DNA of 64,000 nt from Terriglobus roseus. GTDB taxonomy: Bacteria; Acidobacteriota; Terriglobia; Terriglobales; Acidobacteriaceae. Under the pieces are notes generated by a model, which saw only the letters and a program-made list of their open reading frames with translations, did not search any database and was not told the DNA's origin. The position numbers and the translations under genes were made by a program. The stretch lies in contig NZ_FNSD01000001.1 in NCBI RefSeq assembly GCF_900105625.1, forward strand, positions 4,278,001-4,342,000. Direction: 5' to 3'. Positions 16,578 to 24,410 of the stretch are shown here, in pieces; position 1 is the stretch's first letter; each line of letters begins with the position of its first letter.

Positions 16578-17250
16578 GGTCGAACACAGCCCTGAGGCAC
16601 AGAGCATCACTGCTGCTGTAAGCCGTCGCACCGCAGCGGAAAAGGCCGCGCAGCCACTGTCTGCGCGGCTGCGGAAGAAGACAGCCATCGTATCGCGATG
16701 GCTGCATATCTACCTGTCCATGGTGTCTTTCGCCGTGGTGCTGTTCTTCGCCGTGACGGGCCTGACGCTGAACCATGCGGAGGCCCTGTCGCATGGCGAG
16801 GTCGTGCGCAATCTGAACGGCTCGCTCTCCGCAAAGGAGATGGGACCCAAGGATCATCCGGATACGCTGGCGATCGTGGAGCATATTCGCGCGAAGGATG
16901 GCGTGCACGGTGCTGTCAGCGATCTGCGCGTCGAAGACGACCAGATCAGCTTCAGCTTTCGCGGGCCTGGCTATAGCGCGGATACGACGGTGACTCGCGC
17001 CGATGGTACTTACAACATCGTGGAGACGCGCGCAGGCTTCATTGCGGTGATCAACGATCTGCACAAGGGCCGCGATACGGGGAAGGTCTGGTCGTGGATC
17101 ATTGATGCGTCCGCGATCCTGCTGACGCTGGTCTCGCTGAGTGGACTGGTGCTGATCTTCTTCGTCTACAAGAAGCGTGTCAGCGGCCTGTTTCTTGCGG
17201 GCGTTGCGACGGTCGTCTGCCTCATGCTCTACAAGCTCTATGTGCCGTAG
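16558..17250 (+). CDS. PepSY-associated transmembrane protein
   Basis: Membrane protein of 230 residues. Residues 45-72 (RWLHIYLSMVSFAVVLFFAV and following) form the first PepSY_TM helix, then a periplasmic domain of about 110 residues with PepSY-like VEDDQISFSFRGPG, then helices at about 180-203 and 210-226. It starts at TTG 16558 inside the end of the ApbE gene because no other start exists before the first helix and GGAG lies ten bases upstream. Such proteins often pass electrons or metals across the membrane with flavinylated partners. No heme-ligand pattern is certain here. Confidence 0.75.
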   Translation: MTIGSSKVEHSPEAQSITAAVSRRTAAEKAAQPLSARLRKKTAIVSRWLHIYLSMVSFAVVLFFAVTGLTLNHAEALSHGEVVRNLNGSLSAKEMGPKDHPDTLAIVEHIRAKDGVHGAVSDLRVEDDQISFSFRGPGYSADTTVTRADGTYNIVETRAGFIAVINDLHKGRDTGKVWSWIIDASAILLTLVSLSGLVLIFFVYKKRVSGLFLAGVATVVCLMLYKLYVP

Positions 17251-17253
17251 GGC

Positions 17254-17685
17254 TTAGTCGACGATGAGTTCGTAGCGCGCCATGATCTCGATCATGCGGG
17301 CCCGGTCGGGCGGGCCGTCGCTCATGGCTTCGCGAACTTCTTCGAAGTAGCGCTTGCCAATGGAGCCGGGATTCAGTGTGACCAGGGCTTTGGCAGGCAC
17401 GTCATGCAGATTCGCATGGTGATGCTTCACACCGCGCGGAATCATCAGCGACTCGCCGGCCTTCAGCTCGCGCGCTTCGCCGTTGACGGTGGAAGTAAGC
17501 GTGCCTTCAAGGCCGTAGACGAACTCGTCCACGTTGCGGTGGTCATGTGGCTCCGGCACACGAGCGCCGGGCTGCACGAGGAATTCGAAGATCACAAGAT
17601 CGTCTGAGCCCTGTGTCTCGTCGACCAAGAACGTTAATTCAATGCCGCCGAGGCGCACCACGGCGTTGCCGGCTTGCTGCTGCAT
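17254..17685 (-). CDS. Cupin domain protein
   Basis: Single-domain cupin of 143 residues. The metal-binding motif is PEPHDHRNVDEFVYGLEGTL and the second motif is AGESLMIPRGVKHHHANL. A C-terminal helical tail of about 30 residues follows the barrel. It is 30 bp downstream of the M16 peptidase gene on the same strand. An inverted repeat (17685-17690 with 17705-17710) overlaps its start codon. Substrate unknown. Confidence 0.84.
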   Translation of the reverse strand: MQQQAGNAVVRLGGIELTFLVDETQGSDDLVIFEFLVQPGARVPEPHDHRNVDEFVYGLEGTLTSTVNGEARELKAGESLMIPRGVKHHHANLHDVPAKALVTLNPGSIGKRYFEEVREAMSDGPPDRARMIEIMARYELIVD

Positions 17686-17715
17686 GACTCACCTATATTC
17701 CGGGGAGTCAGCAGG

Positions 17716-19044
17716 CTAACATGCCAGGTCGGCGCGCGTGATCTTTAAGTCGCCGAGGTTGCCGAGAAGAGTCAGCGAGATGCTGTCCCCCACCAGCAAC
17801 TGGTTCGCTACGCGCTGCACATCGGCGGGCGTCACGCGGTCGACGTCCGCGATGATCTCATCGACAGTGTTGAACCGGCCGTAGTACATCTGCTGACGAG
17901 CGAGATTTCCCATGCGCGCGGACGAGCTCTCGAGACCCAGAACGATGTTGCCCTTCGACTGATTCTTGGCGCGCTCCAACTCGTCTTCGCCGATGGGTTC
18001 CGTCTTCAGCTTGCGGAACTCTTCGATGATCAGGCGAACCATCTCGGGCGTCTTCTCGATGGATGTACCCGCATAAACGCTGAGCGCACCGGTATCGCGG
18101 TAGGGCGAGAGTTCCGAGTAGATGGAGTATGCAAGACCCGCATCTTCACGCACCGATTGAAAGAGTCTCGAGCTCATACCGCCGCCTAGGATCGAATTCA
18201 AGAGGTAGAGAACGTAGCGGTCGGGCGAGTCGACCGCGGGTGCGGGAACGCCGAGGCAGATCTGAACCTGCTCCAGTGACTTCTTCTTCTTGAGCGTGAT
18301 GTGCGGTGTTGCTTTAGGTGCGGGGAAGCGCACCAGCTTGTCTTCGCCAGCCGGCGCAAGCGCTCCGAAGTGCTTCTCGACGAGCGCGATCATCTCGTCG
18401 TGTTTCAGGTGGCCTGCGGCGGAGACGATGACGTTCGACGGCACGAAGCGGGAAGTGTGGAAGGCGCGTACTGCGGTCTCATCGAAGCTGGAGACCGTTT
18501 CTGCTGTGCCGAGAATCGAGCGTGCCAGAGGGTCGTTCTTCCAGAAATTTGCGGTGTGAATCTCGTGGACAAGATAGTCGGGATTGTCCTCGTCCATCTT
18601 GATCTCTTCAAGGACGACCGACTGTTCGCGTGCGATGTCGTCGGGGGCAAAGGTCGGGTTGAGGACAAGGTCTGCGAGGATCTCCATTGCTGGCTCGACG
18701 TTGGTGTCGAGCACCTTGATGTTGAAGCAGATGGTCTCTTTCCCGGTGAACGCATCCAGGTTGCCGCCGATAGCGTCGGTCTCGCGCGCGATCTGCTTGG
18801 CGGTTCGCGAGGTGGTGCCCTTGAAGACCATGTGCTCCACAAAGTGTGACAGGCCATTCTCTGCAGGCTGCTCATCACGCGAGCCGGTGCCGATCCATAC
18901 GCCGACGGAGACCGAGCGCATGTGCGGCATGCTCTCGGTCAGGACGAGAAGGCCGTTGGGCAGCGTGGTCTTGCGGATGTTACGAGCGGGGGAGGCGGCA
19001 GTGGCAAGCGTCGCATTCTCAGCGACGGGGACGGTTTCAACCAT
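17716..19044 (-). CDS. M16 family zinc metallopeptidase
   Basis: Protein of 442 residues in the insulinase/mitochondrial processing peptidase family. The inverted zinc motif is HFVEH (67-71) in GLSHFVEHMVFKGT, with the distal glutamate in VVLEEIKMDEDNPD at about 145-155. The N-terminal half holds the active site and the C-terminal half (about 210-440) is the inactive repeat fold with LGGGMSSRLFQSVREDAGLA. No signal peptide is seen, so it is predicted cytoplasmic. Bacterial single-chain relatives degrade peptides; a specific target is not known. Confidence 0.92.
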   Translation of the reverse strand: MVETVPVAENATLATAASPARNIRKTTLPNGLLVLTESMPHMRSVSVGVWIGTGSRDEQPAENGLSHFVEHMVFKGTTSRTAKQIARETDAIGGNLDAFTGKETICFNIKVLDTNVEPAMEILADLVLNPTFAPDDIAREQSVVLEEIKMDEDNPDYLVHEIHTANFWKNDPLARSILGTAETVSSFDETAVRAFHTSRFVPSNVIVSAAGHLKHDEMIALVEKHFGALAPAGEDKLVRFPAPKATPHITLKKKKSLEQVQICLGVPAPAVDSPDRYVLYLLNSILGGGMSSRLFQSVREDAGLAYSIYSELSPYRDTGALSVYAGTSIEKTPEMVRLIIEEFRKLKTEPIGEDELERAKNQSKGNIVLGLESSSARMGNLARQQMYYGRFNTVDEIIADVDRVTPADVQRVANQLLVGDSISLTLLGNLGDLKITRADLAC

Positions 19045-19060
19045 CCTTCCATTGTAGGCG

Positions 19061-19657
19061 CTAGGCGGGTTTGACGATGGGTTCGGCCGCGATGCGCGCG
19101 AGGAGCGAGGCCTTGATCGCAGGCCAGTCTTCTTCGGTGATGCTGTACCACTTCGTGTGACGGGTGGAGCCGTCGGGCATGATCATGTGGTTGCGGAAGG
19201 TGCCTTCAAACTGCGCTCCCAGCTTGAGCATGGCGCGTTGCGAATGGAGGTTTTCGTGATGGGTTTTGAGCGCAATGCGGCGCATATGAATCGATTCAAA
19301 ACCGTACTGCAGTTGCAAAAACTTCACTCTGGGATTGACTCCAGTGCCTCGCCACTCTTTCCCAAGCCAGGTGAAGCCGATTTCGACGGTCCGGTGAGTC
19401 CGGTTGAGATCAAGGTAGCTGGAGGCGCCCACGATCTCGCCATCGACGGTCGTCACCCAGGGCAGCACGGTGCCGGTTCCGGCGGCCTGCACGGAGTCGT
19501 CCACCAGCTTCTGTACGTCGGCTGGCGTCTCGATGCGCAGGTTCATGAAACGCCAGTTGGTCGGATCGATGGCGACGCGCGTAAGCCCCTCGACGTGATG
19601 CGGGGCGATGGGTTCAAGCCGAATGCCAAAGCCTTCGAGAACCGGAGTCTGGTTCAA
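19061..19657 (-). CDS. GNAT-family N-acetyltransferase (RimJ/RimL-like)
   Basis: Acetyltransferase of 198 residues. It has the GNAT layout of this subfamily: LEPIAPHHVEGL at the N-terminus, VTTVDGEIVGASSYLDLNR in the central sheet, and the acetyl-CoA site WRGTGVNPRVKFLQLQYGF followed by KTHHENLHSQRAMLKLGA. It overlaps the upstream yvcK-like gene by four bases. The substrate could be a protein N-terminus or a small molecule. Confidence 0.88.
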   Translation of the reverse strand: MNQTPVLEGFGIRLEPIAPHHVEGLTRVAIDPTNWRFMNLRIETPADVQKLVDDSVQAAGTGTVLPWVTTVDGEIVGASSYLDLNRTHRTVEIGFTWLGKEWRGTGVNPRVKFLQLQYGFESIHMRRIALKTHHENLHSQRAMLKLGAQFEGTFRNHMIMPDGSTRHTKWYSITEEDWPAIKASLLARIAAEPIVKPA

Positions 19658-20718
19658 ACGGCTACGCTCTCGACGCGTGCGGGCAGGTCGAGCAGAAGTT
19701 CCGCCACATGATCGTAGTCATGGCGCAGCACATCGCCTTCGTGCACGAAGCTGCCGACGATGGGAGTTACGCCCAGTTCGCGGATCCGGTCCAGGTCAGC
19801 CTCAATGGGCTGCTGGCCTTCGCGAGCGTACTTTTCCAGCAGCACATCGGAGATGGGTGCGGTATTCACAAGCGCGAAGTCGAAAAGACGCTTGCCGCCG
19901 CAGTGTGACTGGATGTGGCGGATGTGGTCGGCAGCGGATAGTCCAAGCGATTCGTTCGCCTGGGTCATCAGGTTGCAGATGTAGACACGCTTCGCGCTCG
20001 ACGCCGCGATGGCCTCCGGGATGCCTCCCACCAGCAGGTTCGTGATCAGCGACGTATACAGCGAGCCCGGCCCAAGCGTGATCAGGTCAGCCTTGGCAAT
20101 TGCCTCCAACGCCTCGGGCAGCGGCCTGGCGTCCGCAGGGTGCAGCATCAACTCGGTGATACTGCGCTTTGAGGCGGTGATGTTTGTTTCGCCGTGGACG
20201 GTCGTGCCGTCATCCATCAGTGCAGAAAGCGTCACGTTGCTGTTGGTCGCGGGATAGATGGTGCCGCGCGCGGCCAGGATCTGTGACGACATCTGCACGG
20301 CCTGGGCAAAGTCTCCGCCGTGGATTGCCGTCAGCGCCGCGAGAAAGAGGTTGCCAAACGAGTGGCCTCCGAGACCGTTGTTTTCGGAGTTGGAGGGGAA
20401 GCGGTACTGGAAGAGCCTCGTCAACAGGCGCTCATCTTCGCTGAGGGCGGCGACGCAGTTACGCACATCGCCCGGCGGCAGCATCTTCAGGTCCTCCCGC
20501 AGGCGGCCGCTGGATCCGCCATCGTCCGTTACGGTCACAATCGCAGAGAGCTCTCCAACGCGGCACGGCGGGTCGTCGCAAACGTCTTCAGGACGAGGTG
20601 GCACGCCACGACGATCGTTCACCTGCACGTAGCGCTTCAGGCCACGCAGCAGCGTGGAAAGGCCAGTGCCGCCGCCGATGGCGACTACGTTGATCGGGGC
20701 GTGAGGGTGCGAGGACAT
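19654..20718 (-). CDS. YvcK/CofD-like gluconeogenesis factor family protein
   Basis: Cytoplasmic protein of 354 residues. The N-terminal nucleotide-binding motif is VVAIGGGTGLSTLLRGLK and the CofD-like core has VTVTDDGGSSGRLR. In relatives it binds UDP-sugars and is needed for cell-wall homeostasis and growth on gluconeogenic carbon. I start it at MSSHPHAP (20718), just before the glycine motif; an in-frame extension to 20835 is basic and lacks family similarity. No strong ribosome-binding site is seen. Confidence 0.88.
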   Translation of the reverse strand: MSSHPHAPINVVAIGGGTGLSTLLRGLKRYVQVNDRRGVPPRPEDVCDDPPCRVGELSAIVTVTDDGGSSGRLREDLKMLPPGDVRNCVAALSEDERLLTRLFQYRFPSNSENNGLGGHSFGNLFLAALTAIHGGDFAQAVQMSSQILAARGTIYPATNSNVTLSALMDDGTTVHGETNITASKRSITELMLHPADARPLPEALEAIAKADLITLGPGSLYTSLITNLLVGGIPEAIAASSAKRVYICNLMTQANESLGLSAADHIRHIQSHCGGKRLFDFALVNTAPISDVLLEKYAREGQQPIEADLDRIRELGVTPIVGSFVHEGDVLRHDYDHVAELLLDLPARVESVAV

Positions 20719-20869
20719 CGATCTAAGTCTATCGGGTACTTTCGTGTTCGTTAGATAGTTACGGCTGCGTTGCCGTCTTTGTTTCAGTCGCCGGATTTTA
20801 GCCCTGGCTTTGATTTTTAAGTGACAGAAACCCATGTCTCCGAAGCGACCTCGGCACGCACGTAGTGCT

Positions 20870-21841
20870 CTAGCCGAGCGGAATTGGAGTTAGCGCTGAC
20901 TTGCCGTCCAGCACGGCCTGTATGTTGTCAAGTGCCAGCATCCCCATTGCGGTGCGCGTCTCGACCGTTGCGCTGCCGATGTGGGGCAGCAGGTAGGTGT
21001 TGGGCAGATCCAGGTACCCCGGGTTCACCTGCGGCTCGCCCTCAAAGACGTCGAGACCGGCGGCGGCAACGCGTCCGCTGCGCAGCGCAGCGATCAGATC
21101 TTCATCATGGACCAGTGCGCCTCGCGCCGTGTTCACCACGATGGCACCGGGCGGCAGCAGACCGATCGTCTCGCGATTCAGGAAATGCTTCGTCTCTGCC
21201 GACGAGGGCGCGTGGATCGAGAGGAAGTTGCTGACACGCAGCAGAGACTCGGGCGTCTCGTGAAAGATGGCTCCCTGCGCCTCATCATCTGGAAGGGGAC
21301 GACGGTTGTTGTAATGAATCGTCATGCCAAAGGCTCGCGCACGGTGTGCAAGTGCCTGGCCGATGCGGCCCATACCGTAGATGCCCAGGACGCGTCCGCC
21401 GAGCTGCGATCCCAACAGGTCAGCCGGCTTGGTCTTTGCCCATTGGCCGGACCGCACAAGTTGCTGCGCCTCGTAGGCGCGCCGGGATGCACCCAGCAAC
21501 AGCAACATCGCGACATCGGCGGTGGCGTCGGTCAGTACACCGGGTGTGTTTGAAACTGGGATTCCGCTAACCTTTGCGGCCGCAAGGTCGACGTGATCGT
21601 AACCAACGGAGAAGGTTGCGATCGCCTTCACAGACTTCGGCACACGTGAGAAGAAGGTTGCGTCGAGCTTGTCGGCAGGGCTGATGAAAAGTGCGTCTGC
21701 ACCTTCAGCCGCGGCGATCAATTCGTCGGCAGAGAGCGGTTTGTCGGAGGGATTGCGGCGCGGTTCAAAGTCGCGCGCGATACGCGCTTCCACGGCATCG
21801 GTGAAATGACGCGTGACGACGAGGATAGGCTTGGACGGCAT
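20870..21841 (-). CDS. D-2-hydroxyacid dehydrogenase (glyoxylate/hydroxypyruvate reductase-like)
   Basis: NAD(P)H-dependent reductase of 323 residues. The Rossmann motif is LGIYGMGRIGQALAHRARAF (GxGxxG), the catalytic Arg is in VNTARGALVHDEDLI, the Glu in GLDVFEGEP and the catalytic His in LLPHIGSATVETR. The set is complete, so it is likely active on glyoxylate, hydroxypyruvate or a similar 2-keto acid. Followed on the same strand by the yvcK-like gene, but 151 bp apart. Confidence 0.9.
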   Translation of the reverse strand: MPSKPILVVTRHFTDAVEARIARDFEPRRNPSDKPLSADELIAAAEGADALFISPADKLDATFFSRVPKSVKAIATFSVGYDHVDLAAAKVSGIPVSNTPGVLTDATADVAMLLLLGASRRAYEAQQLVRSGQWAKTKPADLLGSQLGGRVLGIYGMGRIGQALAHRARAFGMTIHYNNRRPLPDDEAQGAIFHETPESLLRVSNFLSIHAPSSAETKHFLNRETIGLLPPGAIVVNTARGALVHDEDLIAALRSGRVAAAGLDVFEGEPQVNPGYLDLPNTYLLPHIGSATVETRTAMGMLALDNIQAVLDGKSALTPIPLG

Positions 21842-21883
21842 CTGTAGATGCTATCGCGACGAAGCAGGGAACAGCGAACTGCT

Positions 21884-22468
21884 CTAGCCCTCGGGGTAGA
21901 GCAGTTCCGTGAAGCGCGGGTCGTCGGTCATGTCCTGGAAGTCAGAGTCCGAGCGAGCATGGATGCGATTCATGCTGTTCAGTTGGATGGCCTCGGTCAA
22001 CCGTTCCAGGCAGGTGGAGGTATCGCCTGTCATGGAAGCGAGTACGGCCAGGCCGTAGAAGGCGTAGTCCGCCTGTCCATCGCCATCCAGGATCTCGTTC
22101 AGGTGCTCTCGCGCGTCCTCGTACTGCCCGTCATTCAGCAGCGAGATGGCATAGTCGTACTTCTCCTCGGGCGAGGAGAAATCGTTTGTGCCCTTCTTCG
22201 ACTGCGCAATGCAGGCGGACAGATACATGCGAATGCGATCGATGAACTCCGGCGGCGCAGTCTGCAACAGCTTCTCCAGCGCGGGGTGCGCGGCGGAGTA
22301 GTTGCCCTGCTGCATGGCGGTCACGGCTGCCTGGTACTGCTCCAGCGCGGCAGCGCGGTTCGCGTCGTGCGCAACGGGAAGGTGACCGGCAAGAGTGCGC
22401 GGAGCCTGCTTCTCGGCGGTCTTACTTGTGGCTTTACTAGCTTTAGCGGCGGGCTTTGCGACGGGCAT
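21884..22468 (-). CDS. Tetratricopeptide-repeat-like protein
   Basis: Cytoplasmic protein of 194 residues. The first 25 residues are Lys/Ala-rich. Helical repeats follow: AALEQYQAAVTAMQQGNYSA (about 42-61), EEKYDYAISLLNDGQYEDAREH (two parts) and LERLTEAIQL, each with the TPR pattern of small and aromatic residues. The C-terminus has DSDFQDMTDDPRF, often seen in bacterial TPR proteins. It likely serves as a protein-binding scaffold; partner unknown. Confidence 0.72.
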   Translation of the reverse strand: MPVAKPAAKASKATSKTAEKQAPRTLAGHLPVAHDANRAAALEQYQAAVTAMQQGNYSAAHPALEKLLQTAPPEFIDRIRMYLSACIAQSKKGTNDFSSPEEKYDYAISLLNDGQYEDAREHLNEILDGDGQADYAFYGLAVLASMTGDTSTCLERLTEAIQLNSMNRIHARSDSDFQDMTDDPRFTELLYPEG

Positions 22469-22587
22469 TTTGGGTTCCTGGTCGGCAGATGGATTCTAAG
22501 GCTTTCGTCCAGAAGCCATTGTTTGGGGGAACGGATGTTCGCTATGCGTTATACGGTACGCCAGAGGCAAGGTCAAGAGCCCGGCAC

Positions 22588-23232
22588 TCAGCGGTGTTCT
22601 GACGCGGTGTAGAGCACTGGATTCAGCTCAGGATCGTTATACATCTTCATCTGGCGATAGAGGCGAAAGCGTCGCTCGCCGCCAAGGATCTCTTCGAACA
22701 ACAGTGTGAGCGCTTGGCGGAGATCGTCACGCTGTTCGATAAGGATACGCAGACGAAGCAGGTTTCGCTGCCGGTGCGCGGCTGTCGCGGTAAATCGTTC
22801 CGATTCTTCGCGCGTGTGGAAGATTTTCAGCGACAGGATTGAGAGCCGATCAAGGATCTGCCCGGGTGTCTCGGAGTGCAATGGAGCGGATTCGTTCTGC
22901 TGCAAAAGTTGCAGAAGAGTTTCGTCAAGACTCTCCACCAGATTGTTGCGCTGCTGGTTCGTCCGATCGATCGACCGCTTGCACTCCACGATGGTTCGAT
23001 CGGTTGCGCTTGGGTCGCGTGCCTCATCTTCCAGATGCCACAACGTGAAGTTCGCCGCGTGCAGACGCATGGCAATCCCTGCGGGAGTCAGGCCTGCTGG
23101 GACATCGGTCCCCAGAAGTTGTGTGTTGCCCCCGTCGTTGTGCCAGCGAAGCGTCGCACTGTCCTGTTCGTCGACCAGTATCACCGGTACGAGCGGAGTG
23201 GGTGCTGCGTCCGGCTGTGAGGGCTGTTGCAT
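22588..23232 (-). CDS. DUF4254 family protein
   Basis: Protein of 214 residues with the DUF4254 pattern: HAANFTLWHLEDEARDP, then KRSIDRTNQQRNNLVESLDE, then LSILSLKIFHTREE. Mainly helical, no signal peptide. In other bacteria DUF4254 genes sit with heptose and lipopolysaccharide genes; here it is divergent from the glycosyltransferase-hldE pair, 59 bp away, which fits that link. ATG at 23232 is preferred; a GTG at 23262 is possible. Biochemical role unknown. Confidence 0.75.
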   Translation of the reverse strand: MQQPSQPDAAPTPLVPVILVDEQDSATLRWHNDGGNTQLLGTDVPAGLTPAGIAMRLHAANFTLWHLEDEARDPSATDRTIVECKRSIDRTNQQRNNLVESLDETLLQLLQQNESAPLHSETPGQILDRLSILSLKIFHTREESERFTATAAHRQRNLLRLRILIEQRDDLRQALTLLFEEILGGERRFRLYRQMKMYNDPELNPVLYTASEHR

Positions 23233-23291
23233 TCCCTGCCATTGTAGCCATTCACCAGGCACTTACGACGGCGTTGGTATGCTGGTCACTC

Positions 23292-24410
23292 ATGCGGCTC
23301 TTACTCATCGGGAACTACGCGCCGGACAAGCAGAACAGCATGTTGCGGTATTCCGATCTGCTTCGCCGCGAGATGGAAGCCCGCGGACACCAGGTGCGCG
23401 TCATCGCCCCGAAGGCCTTTGCAACGCGCGTCCACGGTCGCGGTAGCGCGGGGAAGTGGCTCGGCTACGTCGACAAGTATCTGCTGTTCCCGCTGCGGCT
23501 CCGCGCGGCCGCGCGTGGATGGGACTGGGTTCACGTGTGCGACCACTCAAACTCGATGTACCTGCAGCATCTGGACCCGGCGTTGTCGAGCATCACGTGT
23601 CATGATCTGCTGGCGATCGAGGCCGCGTCCGAGCTGCACACCGCTGAGCTGGGCCGTAAGGTGTCGCTGACCGGCCGCGTGCAGCAGCGGTGGATTCGCA
23701 AGCACCTGGTGGCTGCGGCCCGCGTCGTCTGTGTCTCACACGCCACGGAGCGTGGCCTGCGTGCGCTGGGCGCGAACGGCATCATCGTGACGATCCACAA
23801 TCCGTTGAATCGCAAGTTCTCACCCGCGCCGTCGACCGTGATTGATGCTGTTCGCATCCGCGCCGGCCTGGCCGAGGGCGAGCCTTACCTGCTGCACGTG
23901 GGTGGTAACCAGTGGTACAAGAACCGAGTTGGTGTCCTGCGGATCTTCGCTGCACTACGCGCGCATGCTGATTTTGCCGGGATGCGACTGGTGATGGCGG
24001 GGAAAGACTGGACACCCGCAATGCACGCAGTCGTTCTGGAGCTTGGCCTGGGCGATGCCGTTGTGGCGCTGGCGAATCCAGGCGATGCTGAAGTGGATGC
24101 GCTGTACACGGGCTGCGCCGCGATGTTGTTTCCGTCGCTTCAGGAGGGCTTCGGCTGGCCCATCATTGAAGCGCAGAGCTGCGGTGCATTGGTGATCACT
24201 TCCGATCGTGATCCTATGCGGGAGATTGCCGGGGCAAATGCACTGCTGATCGCGCCCGCGGACCCTGCTGCAGCCGCCCATGAGATCGTTCGGCGCTGGC
24301 CGGAGCGTGAGGCGCTGCGGTCAGCAGGGGCGCGCAATGCCGCAGCTTACGAACCAGAGCGGCTGATGCCGAAGTACGACGAGTTCTTTCGTGGGGGAGC
24401 GGTCGCATGA
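23292..24410 (+). CDS. GT4-family glycosyltransferase
   Basis: Cytoplasmic or peripheral membrane GT-B glycosyltransferase of 372 residues. The N-terminal domain starts MRLLLIGNYAPDKQNSMLRY with the acceptor-side glycine loop; the C-terminal donor domain contains LLHVGGNQWYKNRVG and the E-x7-E motif in FPSLQEGFGWPIIEAQSCG. The stop overlaps the hldE start by four bases, so the sugar transferred may be a heptose or another lipopolysaccharide/glycan unit. The exact linkage is unknown. Confidence 0.9.
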   Translation: MRLLLIGNYAPDKQNSMLRYSDLLRREMEARGHQVRVIAPKAFATRVHGRGSAGKWLGYVDKYLLFPLRLRAAARGWDWVHVCDHSNSMYLQHLDPALSSITCHDLLAIEAASELHTAELGRKVSLTGRVQQRWIRKHLVAAARVVCVSHATERGLRALGANGIIVTIHNPLNRKFSPAPSTVIDAVRIRAGLAEGEPYLLHVGGNQWYKNRVGVLRIFAALRAHADFAGMRLVMAGKDWTPAMHAVVLELGLGDAVVALANPGDAEVDALYTGCAAMLFPSLQEGFGWPIIEAQSCGALVITSDRDPMREIAGANALLIAPADPAAAAHEIVRRWPEREALRSAGARNAAAYEPERLMPKYDEFFRGGAVA

